Origin: a virus
Direction: 5' to 3' (one strand)
DNA length: 64,000 bases
IMG/VR virus record: IMGVR_UViG_3300026534_000035
Coordinates: 1 to 64,000 of that record
Positions within the stretch are counted from its first letter, which is position 1. Each line of letters begins with the position of its first letter. Below are positions 7,648 to 15,307 of the stretch, in pieces. A program made the position numbers and the translations under genes. The notes beneath the pieces are model-generated. The model was given only the letters and a program-made list of their open reading frames with translations. It had not been told where the DNA came from and made no database searches.

Positions 7648-8877
7648 ATGTCTAAAATTGGAGAGTTTTTTGGGAACCATAAACAATATGAACATACACC
7701 ATTACTTCATATACAAGATCAAAAACCAAATGGTACTCATGGTGGTGCATCGGCGGCGGGAATGAATCAAAGAACTTTAAATACCGTTGTTACTAATGAA
7801 ATACCTGGTGCCAGTCTTAGTAATAATTTAGTTACTTTACCAGCAGGCACTTATTGGATAGATGCTAGAGCTCCTCACTATCAGTCAGGTCGATCTAAAT
7901 TAATGATAATGGATTCCAATGGTACTGTTTTATTATTCAGTTCTGGTACCCATTCTGGCAGTAGTAGCTCTACTGCACTTTATAGTATAGTTTCAGGAAG
8001 GGTAGTTTTAACCTCTACTACAACTATTAAAGTTTCACAATATTTACAAGTATCCGCTGCTACTTATGGTCTGGGAGTAGAGGGTGATAATAATAATGGG
8101 ACTAGTGTAGGAGAGGTGTACACAGATTTAAGGATTTGGAAATTGGATGCTATAAAAACTTCACCTGTTATTAGTAATTTAAATCTTTATCCTTTACCTA
8201 GTAATAGTATGGTGACAGGTAATATGCATGGGCTAGAATATAATATGAATTCAAGCAGCCCTGATGATACTGTTGATATTACTCCAGGTATTTGTTATGA
8301 TAGTACTAATAATCAAGTTCTAACTTTAAGTAATCAAGCCACCGCACAGCTATCTTCACCCACCACCAATAGTATTTATCATTTGTTTTTATGCTATGAT
8401 GGAACTAATACCGCTTGTCATTTTGATTCAGATGAAAACGCTACTACTTTATTAGCAGGCCAATGGACACATGTGCGTTGGTTAGGTTTTGTTAGAACAA
8501 ATAGTAGTGGTAACATTTGTAAATTTGCCAGTAATGGAAACATGATAATTTTTACTAAAGCCACCGAAAACGAGGTAGCTAGTATGACTACTACGTGGAC
8601 ACAGATAGACCATTCATCTGTGATTCCAGTTAATAGGGTTGAAGGTATAGTCTATGGTATGACTAACGGCGATAATAATGGGTTGTGCATTTCATATGAC
8701 GCCACAAATGTAGCTGGAAAGGTTACTAAAGGAGCCGCATCTTCATATAATGACACTAATGTCAAAGTTTGGGGCGGGGATTATGGATTATTTATGCCGT
8801 TTTATTCAGATATGTATTTTAAATTAGACAGTGGCACAGGTAATTTAGCGGTTCATGTGATATTATTAAAAAGATAG
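7648..8877 (+). CDS. Tail fibre protein, second of a tandem paralogous pair
   Basis: At 409 aa it is the shorter paralogue of the preceding gene: only about 15 unrelated N-terminal residues precede TPLLHIQDQKPNGT. After that, GMNQRTLNTVVTNEIPGASLS, LPAGTYWIDA, EVYTDLRIWKLD, SSPDDTVDITPG and FVRTNSSGNICKF run parallel to it, and both proteins end in LLKR/LKR. It lacks the N-terminal LPSSP module of its partner. A duplicated adhesin may widen host range; which copy is assembled into virions is not known. Confidence 0.7.
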   Translation: MSKIGEFFGNHKQYEHTPLLHIQDQKPNGTHGGASAAGMNQRTLNTVVTNEIPGASLSNNLVTLPAGTYWIDARAPHYQSGRSKLMIMDSNGTVLLFSSGTHSGSSSSTALYSIVSGRVVLTSTTTIKVSQYLQVSAATYGLGVEGDNNNGTSVGEVYTDLRIWKLDAIKTSPVISNLNLYPLPSNSMVTGNMHGLEYNMNSSSPDDTVDITPGICYDSTNNQVLTLSNQATAQLSSPTTNSIYHLFLCYDGTNTACHFDSDENATTLLAGQWTHVRWLGFVRTNSSGNICKFASNGNMIIFTKATENEVASMTTTWTQIDHSSVIPVNRVEGIVYGMTNGDNNGLCISYDATNVAGKVTKGAASSYNDTNVKVWGGDYGLFMPFYSDMYFKLDSGTGNLAVHVILLKR

Positions 8878-8897
8878 AATAATAAGAGGTATAAAAT

Positions 8898-9440
8898 ATG
8901 AAAGTAACACATATTGGGAATAAAGTAACTGGTATTAACCGATCTGCTATTGAAGGAGAATCTGAAATTAGCATTACACCACAAGATTTAACCAAAGGCA
9001 TGGATGTTGATTTATATACTGTAGAGGGCGGGGTTCTTATTCCAAAAAGCGATGAAGTCTTAGCTGCAGTAGAATTAGAACGAGCTAAATTAGCCCAAAA
9101 AGCTATAATTAAAGCTGCTAAAGAAAATGATCCAAGTAATGGTTTAACTGTTAGTTTACCTGGGCTTGGTCAAGATGTTAAAGTAGATTGTTATAAAACA
9201 AATCAAGATGATTTTAAACAGGGTTATGAGTATGCTATTCGTAATTCTTTAACTGAATCTACTTTAAGGGATTATGATAATGTTGAGCATACAATTCCAG
9301 TTTCAGATTTAAATGTTATTGTAAATGCTATTCAGGATTATTATATTGGGATAATTAACAAAAAATGGTCAAAAGATGCGGCTATTGAAGCATGTACCTC
9401 CATTGCTGAGGTAGAAGCAATTACTTGGTCTAATTCATAA
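8898..9440 (+). CDS. DUF4376-like phage tail/fibre-associated protein
   Basis: The protein has 180 aa. Residues 110-180 (FKQGYEYAIRNSLTESTLRDYDNVEHTIPVSDLNVIVNAIQDYYIGIINKKWSKDAAIEA...AEVEAI) match the pattern of DUF4376, a domain at the C terminus of many phage tail-fibre assembly or tail proteins: an aromatic/D-N-V core, a long helix, W-x-x-K/D-A-I-E-A, and T/S-I-A-E-V. The N terminus is beta-rich and resembles a short fibre cap. It directly follows the fibre pair, which fits a role in fibre assembly. Confidence 0.6.
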   Translation: MKVTHIGNKVTGINRSAIEGESEISITPQDLTKGMDVDLYTVEGGVLIPKSDEVLAAVELERAKLAQKAIIKAAKENDPSNGLTVSLPGLGQDVKVDCYKTNQDDFKQGYEYAIRNSLTESTLRDYDNVEHTIPVSDLNVIVNAIQDYYIGIINKKWSKDAAIEACTSIAEVEAITWSNS

Positions 9441-9445
9441 AAAAC

Positions 9446-9473
9446 TTGACAAATTCAAATGCGGTATTATATT
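9446..9473 (+). promoter_or_regulatory. Sigma70-type promoter before tRNA-Ala
   Basis: TTGACA at 9446-9451 and TATATT at 9468-9473 are separated by 16 nt. The -35 box matches the sigma70 consensus fully and the -10 box differs at one or two positions. The predicted start falls at about 9480, right before the tRNA (9483). It would also serve clpP downstream. It is the best host-type promoter seen in the window. Confidence 0.65.
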
Positions 9474-9482
9474 TACAATAAT

Positions 9483-9558
9483 GGGGATGTAGCTCACCTG
9501 GGAGAGCACCTGCCTTGCACGCAGGAGGTAGCAGGTTCAAGTCCTGTCGTCTCCACCA
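9483..9558 (+). tRNA. tRNA-Ala (anticodon TGC)
   Basis: A full 76-nt cloverleaf with an encoded CCA end. The acceptor stem GGGGATG pairs with CGTCTCC, followed by discriminator A. The D arm contains AGCTCACCTGGGAGAGC. The anticodon stem-loop is CCTGC-CTTGCAC-GCAGG with anticodon TGC (Ala). The T arm holds GGTTCAAGTCC. It would read GCA and related Ala codons. It has its own promoter and sits between a fibre-associated gene and clpP. Confidence 0.95.
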
Positions 9559-9585
9559 AAAATTTTAAGGAAAAGGAGAGATTTA

Positions 9586-10170
9586 ATGTCAGTATTACCT
9601 TATGTTATTGAAGGGTCTGGGAATGATGAACGGTCTTATGATTTATATTCTAGATTATTAAAAGACCGTATTATTTTTATTACGGGAACTATAAATGGAA
9701 GACTAGCAGATAATGTGATGGCGCAGTTGTTGTTTTTATCAGCTCAGGATAATAAAAAAGATATTAATTTGTATATAAATTCTCCAGGTGGAGAAGTTAG
9801 TGGAATGTTTGCTATTTTTGATACTATGAATCATATTAATCCTGATGTAGTTACTATAGGCTATGGAGTTGTAGCAAGTGCTGCTAGTTTTATTTTAGCT
9901 GCTGGAACTCGTGGCAAGCGATTTGCACTACCTAATACTGAAATTATGATACATGAACTTAGCGCCGGCGGACAAGGAAAGTTTAATGAGTTAAGAGCCA
10001 ATTATGAACATTGGATGTATTTGTATGAAAAAATGGCTGTTTATTATACTAAGTTTACAGGACAAACATTAAAAAGAGTTAAGGATGACATGCGGTTGGA
10101 TAACTATATGGATGTTGAACAAGCTAAAAACTATGGTAGATATGGATTAATAGATAAAATACAAGTATAA
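9586..10170 (+). CDS. clpP: ATP-dependent Clp protease proteolytic subunit-like serine protease
   Basis: At 194 aa this is the normal length of a ClpP subunit, which forms tetradecameric barrels fed by Clp ATPases. The triad is present: Ser98 in GVVASAAS, His123 in MIHE and Asp172 in RLDNYM. The LYINSPGGEVSGM strand and AGTRGKRFALPN also match. No Clp ATPase is seen nearby, so it would need a host unfoldase or act alone. Phage ClpP-like enzymes often serve as head-maturation proteases, but this one lies far from the capsid genes, which have their own protease. It is probably driven by the promoter at 9446. Confidence 0.9.
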   Translation: MSVLPYVIEGSGNDERSYDLYSRLLKDRIIFITGTINGRLADNVMAQLLFLSAQDNKKDINLYINSPGGEVSGMFAIFDTMNHINPDVVTIGYGVVASAASFILAAGTRGKRFALPNTEIMIHELSAGGQGKFNELRANYEHWMYLYEKMAVYYTKFTGQTLKRVKDDMRLDNYMDVEQAKNYGRYGLIDKIQV

Positions 10171-10184
10171 AGGTAAATTAATTT

Positions 10185-11531
10185 ATGTCAACTTTTGGAA
10201 GTTTTAGAAAAATAAATGCTACTAATGTTATATTTGATAGTGTTGGGACTACTTTAACTGCGCATAATTCGGATGGTGCTTTTAGGCAATTAGATACTAA
10301 AATAGAAAATGTTACGGCTTCTGGTTCTGCTGGGGGTTCTTCTCCAGGAGTGCAACCACAAATTGTGGCGGTAAATCCTAATATAGATGAAATAGAGGGT
10401 GAGTGTTACCATACTTGGGCCGCTGCTGATTCATATATACAAACTCAAACGGTAGATGCTAATCATAGATGGGCTATAAAAATAGATGGTTCTAATAGTG
10501 AAAACATTGTTATGAAGAGCTATGTATCTATAGTGGGCACACCTAATAATACAATTTTAACTGGCCAACTATCATCAGATGTTACATTTTCTTTTAATAC
10601 AGACACGACTAGTAGTAGGGTGGAAAATTGTATTGTGACTAATATTCATACTACAAGAAGTATGGAGTTTATTCAATTTCATAACTGTAATTTATCTGGA
10701 GGCTCACCAACACTAGGATATTTGCAAGTTTTTAATGGCGCCGTGTCTGGTGGTAATTATGATGGTTTGGCTTACATGGAGTTGTTCGATGTTATGATTG
10801 TGGGCGGTGTTTTTACTAATCAATTAAACATGGTTGGTGGAGAGTTGTATAATAATTTTACAGTACATGGGGGAAAGTTTAAATCCGTTTATCTTTCTAG
10901 TGCTGGTTCTGGTGTATTATCACTGACAACTCCAACAGTTTTTGAGAGATGTAGAATAGAAACTAACATCAGTACCTCATCACAGCAACTTACATTAGAC
11001 CATTGTACATTTGACTCAAATCCTACTATCACTATAGATAGTGGTGGTTCTCTTTTTACCTATGGTTTATCCTCTAATTTTAATGTGGCAGGTTATTTAG
11101 ATAATTGGCATAATGTAGGGAGTGTTTACAGGTCTCCTGTAACTGGTTTTAGTGCAAGTAATACGCAAGAGGCATTAGATAAAATAGTTAGTAAAGAACG
11201 TTTATTTATAAATATTAGTTCCGCTAATGGCACTCTTAATATAGATTTGAATGCAGGTTCTTACTTTAAAACAACTATGACTGAGCATGCTAATGTTCAG
11301 GTTACAAACCTACCTTCTTCTGATGTAGCTAAAGAGGTTGTTCTAATTGTGCAGCAGTCTAGTGGTGGGACACAGTATTCTTTACAATGGCCAGGATATA
11401 TTTGTGAAGGCAGTAATAGTCCGGATATTACTAATGGGGAACCGGGTGCTAATTATATTTATAGACTTTATGTTTTTGGAAGTACTGTTTATGCTATATT
11501 AGTTGGTGCTAATATGTATGATATTCCGTGA
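10185..11531 (+). CDS. Predicted right-handed beta-helix tail spike/fibre protein
   Basis: The protein has 448 aa. Residues 95-300 form a run of short strands with repeating Asn, Gly and Cys turns (NCIVTNIH, FHNCNLSGG, VFNGAVSGGNYDG, MIVGGVF, FERCRIETN, LDHCTFDSN), the rhythm of a pectate-lyase-like beta helix. Residues 140-150 of the preceding loop contain VSIVGTPNNTILTG. The N terminus (FGSFRKINATNVIFD) may attach to the virion and the C terminus is beta-rich. No catalytic motif for polysaccharide cleavage could be assigned. Confidence 0.65.
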   Translation: MSTFGSFRKINATNVIFDSVGTTLTAHNSDGAFRQLDTKIENVTASGSAGGSSPGVQPQIVAVNPNIDEIEGECYHTWAAADSYIQTQTVDANHRWAIKIDGSNSENIVMKSYVSIVGTPNNTILTGQLSSDVTFSFNTDTTSSRVENCIVTNIHTTRSMEFIQFHNCNLSGGSPTLGYLQVFNGAVSGGNYDGLAYMELFDVMIVGGVFTNQLNMVGGELYNNFTVHGGKFKSVYLSSAGSGVLSLTTPTVFERCRIETNISTSSQQLTLDHCTFDSNPTITIDSGGSLFTYGLSSNFNVAGYLDNWHNVGSVYRSPVTGFSASNTQEALDKIVSKERLFINISSANGTLNIDLNAGSYFKTTMTEHANVQVTNLPSSDVAKEVVLIVQQSSGGTQYSLQWPGYICEGSNSPDITNGEPGANYIYRLYVFGSTVYAILVGANMYDIP

Positions 11532-11552
11532 TGTTTTTAGGAGAGTAGTATT

Positions 11553-12254
11553 ATGAGATATGATAAAAAAGATGTAACAATTAAGAGAGATGGTAGAGTT
11601 TTAAAGCCTACTGGTCCAAGGGCTATGCAAATGAAATCAGCAATAAAGGCTCAAGAATCGGAAACAATAACATTATTAAAAGAACAGATAAAGGACCTTA
11701 TGAAAATTGTTGCTGAGAATAAAACAGCTAATATAGTTCCTCAAGGATACAGTGCAGAAGAAGTTGATAAAGAAATTAATAAAGCAGTCGAAGTAGCTGT
11801 TGTTGAAACTGAAAAGAAGACTCAAGAGATTATTTCTGATTTAAAAGAAGAGTTAGCTTATGTTAAAGAAGAGTTTAGAAAATATAGAAGCAAGTATAAT
11901 GAAGAGGCTTTTCAGGAATTACAGAATAAAGTAACCTCTTTAAAGGTAAGGCTTGAGTCAAAAGAAGAAATAATCGAGTCTTTTAAAGTAGCTACTGGAT
12001 CATCCAATATCAATGAGATTATAGAATCTATAAAAAACAAGGTTGATGTTCTTGTGAATTCTAAGTTTGAGGGAAACGAGTTTGTAGAAGATCCAGATAG
12101 ACCAGTAATAGAAACTAAGTTTATAGATCCACTAGATAATCAAGAGGCTTCTGATTTTGAACAGCACGTTAGTGTTGAGGAGGAGGAAGTAGCTGTTCAA
12201 GGGGATACTATAACTTCTAAAGTTAATAAGTTAAAAGACATACTTGGTAAATAA
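11553..12254 (+). CDS. Coiled-coil protein upstream of the actin-like gene
   Basis: The protein has 233 aa. Residues 28-60 and 70-150 have continuous heptad-like Leu/Ile/Val spacing with many Glu and Lys, predicted as long coiled coil; residues 185-220 are acidic and disordered. The N terminus is basic (KKDVTIKRDGRVLKP). No family was recognised. It ends 11 nt before the actin-like ATPase gene, and the pair could function together, for example as filament and partner; this is inference from position only. Confidence 0.55.
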   Translation: MRYDKKDVTIKRDGRVLKPTGPRAMQMKSAIKAQESETITLLKEQIKDLMKIVAENKTANIVPQGYSAEEVDKEINKAVEVAVVETEKKTQEIISDLKEELAYVKEEFRKYRSKYNEEAFQELQNKVTSLKVRLESKEEIIESFKVATGSSNINEIIESIKNKVDVLVNSKFEGNEFVEDPDRPVIETKFIDPLDNQEASDFEQHVSVEEEEVAVQGDTITSKVNKLKDILGK

Positions 12255-12265
12255 TTGGAGGACTT

Positions 12266-13258
12266 ATGGGAAATAAAGGTTTAGATATTGGAACTAACAT
12301 GTTGGTTTCCGCCGGTGTAGGAGAAAATGAGGCTATAGTATTTAAAATGCAAAGAGATGCTTTTTATAGAATTACTCCTAAATCAGAAGTAAATAAAAAT
12401 AGTATTAGAATGGGCTTAGAAAAAAGAGGCGCCAATTTTATTGTAGATGGTAATGATTTTATAGTTGTTGGGGAAGATGCGTTAGATATAGCTATTGAAA
12501 GAAATGATACAGCTCAAAGACCACTTCAAAAAGGAATTTTGTCCCCTAAGGATAAGAGCTCTTTGCCTATGTTAAAGCTTATAATAGAGGGTTTAGTTGG
12601 CACTGGTTCTGGAGAAGATAAAATAGTTTACTCAGTTCCAGCAAAGCCCATAGACACTACCTTTGATATTGTTTATCATACCGAAATGATGGGAACCTAT
12701 TTAAGAAAAATGGGATACGTAGCACAACCTATTAATGAGGGATTTGCTATTGCGTTATCTGAACTTCTTGATGATGGTTTGACTGGTATTTGTTTGTCTT
12801 ATGGAGCTGGTATGACAAATGTGGTTGTGATTCACCAAGGAGACCCTTTGGTAGAGTTTAGTATGACTAAATCAGGTGATTTCATTGATGAATCTGTTGG
12901 AAATGCTTTAGATATACCCGCCAGTTTTATTCAAAAAGAAAAAGAAGCAGGTATAGATTTGAACAAGCCTACTAATCAAATCATGGAAGCCATTTCAGTT
13001 TATTATTCTACGGTGGTTAATTATACTTTTGATAATATCGCTTATGAATTGAAAAATAGAAAAAAACAATTGCCTATTTTTAGAGAACCAGTTCCGATAG
13101 TGGTTTCCGGTGGGTTGACTTTGGCTAAAGGTTTTGAAGATAAAGTTAAGCAGGCAGTATCAAGACTAGAATTTCCATTTATAGTTGGAGACATCAGGAG
13201 AGCGGAGTCTCCTATGAAAGCAGTGGCTAATGGCTGTTTGTTGGCATCGCAATTATAA
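12266..13258 (+). CDS. Actin-like ATPase (ParM/MreB superfamily)
   Basis: The 330-aa product has the sugar-kinase/actin fold motifs in order: phosphate-1 at residues 5-11 (GLDIGTN), connect-1 around 156-165 (INEGFAIAL), phosphate-2 at 178-185 (SYGAGMTN) and the adenosine motif at 278-286 (IVVSGGLTL). The length fits bacterial and plasmid actins. Such proteins polymerise with ATP and move DNA or position structures. No ParR-like gene was recognised; the upstream coiled-coil protein is a candidate partner. In a phage, possible roles include positioning of the replicating genome or virions in the cell. It lies between structural genes. Confidence 0.75.
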   Translation: MGNKGLDIGTNMLVSAGVGENEAIVFKMQRDAFYRITPKSEVNKNSIRMGLEKRGANFIVDGNDFIVVGEDALDIAIERNDTAQRPLQKGILSPKDKSSLPMLKLIIEGLVGTGSGEDKIVYSVPAKPIDTTFDIVYHTEMMGTYLRKMGYVAQPINEGFAIALSELLDDGLTGICLSYGAGMTNVVVIHQGDPLVEFSMTKSGDFIDESVGNALDIPASFIQKEKEAGIDLNKPTNQIMEAISVYYSTVVNYTFDNIAYELKNRKKQLPIFREPVPIVVSGGLTLAKGFEDKVKQAVSRLEFPFIVGDIRRAESPMKAVANGCLLASQL

Positions 13259-13281
13259 TAATATATTAAAGAGGTTCTTAT

Positions 13282-14643
13282 ATGAGTTCATTTTCACAGT
13301 TCACTGAGATACAGCTATTCAACAATGTTGATAAAGATAATCTATCTAAAATTCATGGCTACACTCAGTATGGGGTATCTCAGTTTGTTAATGATACTAC
13401 TACATCTGGAACATCTTCTGTGGAAGAGCTGCCTTATGACGCTTTTACCATAGCTGCTCCTCCAGATGTGTATCCTTTGTCAGTAGAAGGCAGTACTGGT
13501 GATAATTTATCAGACCGGTTTGCTAGACATGTTTGGACTAATTGGGAGACAGTATATAATAGATGCAAAGTTAAGTTGTTGTGCTTGAACGGTGATGAGT
13601 TTTCGGCTGGGCCATTTAGTTCAAAAAATGAATTATATGATTGGTTGAATTCGGTTATTTCACATAATGGTAATGAAGTTGCTACTACTGCTATATTACG
13701 AGTATATGACGAAGTGGCTGGTGATATTCCTAGGATACAAAAGATGTACGGAGTTAATACTCTTTATGCTAATTTAGTAGGTGCTAGGAATACCAAAGCA
13801 TCTAGTGTTAAAACTGCTATGTCAGGAAATCAAATGTGGTTGGATATATTTGAGGCACTAACTTCCTATTACGCTGGTACTGGAGATTTACCGACTACTG
13901 TATCTAAATCAGATTTAGAGTCTGATAATGTAAGTTACTCTGGAGAAGGTATTGGTTCGAATAAACTTTTTTGGGTTGGAGCCAATAAAAGAAATCTTTA
14001 TGGTATCCCAAAAACTGGAAGCTATATATCTTTATCAGACACTGTTCCAGGTGATTATAGAAAGTTTTGGGATATTAGTAATGCTTCTTCTGTTAATCAG
14101 ACTGTTTCAGATCAGGGTATTTATCAATTACTTTCGCCGTGTTATGTTACATATGATGAATCTTCTAAGGCTTGGGAGATACTTTCACCATATCCAATAG
14201 GTAGATTCAGTTTTATGGCAGATGCTTTTTCAGATATCGCTGTAGTTATTGTATTCTTATTAAAGCATTTTAATGATTCGAATAAGTTTGCTTTTTATGT
14301 AAAGCCGGTAGGAGTTAATAGATTGTATGTAGATTATTTTAATATAAGTAAATATCAGCTGGAAGCTGTCGGTTTCAATAGAGATCGGCAGTTTAGAGTA
14401 AAGCCTGTAACCGTTACTAATTCTATGCAAGATTTGTATGGAGATAGAACAGGATTAACAAAACCCCAATGGATGATTTATGATTCTGATACTAAAGCAA
14501 CTAATGCTGGGTCTGTTGTTCCAAAATCTGTTAAATTCAGGTTGAGAAGAGTTTCTGACGGTAAGATAGGTAATCTAAGTATAGGAACCATGAAAATGAT
14601 TCCTAGAACCAGCGGAGCTTTTATGAAATGGTTAGTCGTTTAA
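13282..14643 (+). CDS. Putative virion structural protein
   Basis: The 453-aa product starts with a short N-terminal helix (SSFSQFTEIQLFNNVDKDN), followed by beta-rich sequence with many Ser, Thr, Tyr and Gly. Residues 120-165 contain ELYDWLNSVISHNGN and IPRIQKMYGVNT. The end (VKFRLRRVSDGKIGNLSIG) is strand-rich. No family was recognised. Its position between the actin-like gene and endolysin, and its composition, suggest a tail or baseplate component. Confidence 0.5.
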   Translation: MSSFSQFTEIQLFNNVDKDNLSKIHGYTQYGVSQFVNDTTTSGTSSVEELPYDAFTIAAPPDVYPLSVEGSTGDNLSDRFARHVWTNWETVYNRCKVKLLCLNGDEFSAGPFSSKNELYDWLNSVISHNGNEVATTAILRVYDEVAGDIPRIQKMYGVNTLYANLVGARNTKASSVKTAMSGNQMWLDIFEALTSYYAGTGDLPTTVSKSDLESDNVSYSGEGIGSNKLFWVGANKRNLYGIPKTGSYISLSDTVPGDYRKFWDISNASSVNQTVSDQGIYQLLSPCYVTYDESSKAWEILSPYPIGRFSFMADAFSDIAVVIVFLLKHFNDSNKFAFYVKPVGVNRLYVDYFNISKYQLEAVGFNRDRQFRVKPVTVTNSMQDLYGDRTGLTKPQWMIYDSDTKATNAGSVVPKSVKFRLRRVSDGKIGNLSIGTMKMIPRTSGAFMKWLVV

Positions 14644-14658
14644 GCTCAAACGTGGAGA

Positions 14659-14744
14659 GGTCGGCTTGTTGGTAGTCCGGCCACTACGGGGTCGGCTTGT
14701 TGGTAGTCTGGCCCATACTTGGTCGGCTTGTTGGTAGTCCGGCC
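14659..14744 (+). repeat. Three GC-rich 24-nt repeats at exact 31-nt spacing
   Basis: Copies lie at 14659-14682, 14690-14713 and 14721-14744, differing at one base (CCGGCC versus CTGGCC). Each starts GGTCGG and ends CCGGCC, which can pair as a 6-bp stem around a 12-nt loop. Spacers are 7 nt and unrelated. The block is much richer in G and C than the genome around it and lies in the gap before the endolysin gene. Its function is unknown. Confidence 0.85.
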
Positions 14745-14747
14745 TTA

Positions 14748-14764
14748 ACCCCCCTTGTGGGGGT
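14748..14764 (+). terminator. C/G hairpin in the endolysin leader
   Basis: ACCCCC (14748-14753) pairs with GGGGGT (14759-14764) around a 5-nt loop. It sits 5-10 nt before the AAAAGGAG ribosome site of the endolysin gene. There is no T-run, so it may limit ribosome access or weakly terminate rather than act as a strong terminator. Confidence 0.4.
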
Positions 14765-14782
14765 AAAAGGAGATGATTAATT

Positions 14783-15307
14783 ATGAGAATAGCTTTAATA
14801 ATAGGACATAAGAAAACCCGTCCAGGGGCCTGTAATGATTATTATGGGATTTGTGAATTTGAGTTTAATGAACAACTAGCTCAAGATGTTTCAGCTGCGT
14901 GTAATTTTGAGAATTTTATTGTGTACAGGAGGACATACAGTCAACTTCCTGGAGATGTAAATGGTTTGAACCCAGATGTCGTAGTGTCATTACATTGTAA
15001 TGCATTTAACCAGAAGGCTACAGGCACAGAGGTTCTTTACTACCATACATCAACGAAAGGAAAACAAATTGCTAGTGTTTTTCAAAAAAACATTGTAAAC
15101 ACACTTAATTTAGCTGATAGAGGTATTAAACCTAAGGGTGTTGAAGATAGAGGAGGTTATATTTTAAGATACACACACGCTCCTTGTGTTATTTTAGAGC
15201 CTTTTTTTATAGATAATAATAATGATTTGGAAATAGTCAGAAACAATTACGATGCCTTTGTAGGGGCGCTTATTAAAAGTTTTAAGGAGATTGAGAGTAT
15301 ACTCTAA
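14783..15307 (+). CDS. N-acetylmuramoyl-L-alanine amidase (Amidase_3), endolysin
   Basis: The 174-aa single-domain enzyme cleaves the bond between MurNAc and L-Ala in peptidoglycan. Zinc ligands and the catalytic residue of the family are visible: His9 (IIGHKK), Glu27 (FEFNEQ), His71 (SLHCNAF) and Glu139 (ILEPFF). There is no cell-wall binding domain and no signal peptide, so a holin would be needed for release. The ribosome site is AAAAGGAG. It directly abuts the homing endonuclease gene (0-nt gap), and three GC-rich repeats precede it. Confidence 0.9.
   Translation: MRIALIIGHKKTRPGACNDYYGICEFEFNEQLAQDVSAACNFENFIVYRRTYSQLPGDVNGLNPDVVVSLHCNAFNQKATGTEVLYYHTSTKGKQIASVFQKNIVNTLNLADRGIKPKGVEDRGGYILRYTHAPCVILEPFFIDNNNDLEIVRNNYDAFVGALIKSFKEIESIL

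Noticed and set aside
3922-8877. Diversity-generating retroelement targeting the fibre genes
   Set aside because: No reverse transcriptase or template repeat seen in the window; the near-repeat of the two fibre genes is full-length and not adenine-biased.
14659-14744. Possible small CRISPR array
   Set aside because: Only three repeats with 7-nt spacers, too short for any CRISPR type, and no cas genes in the window.
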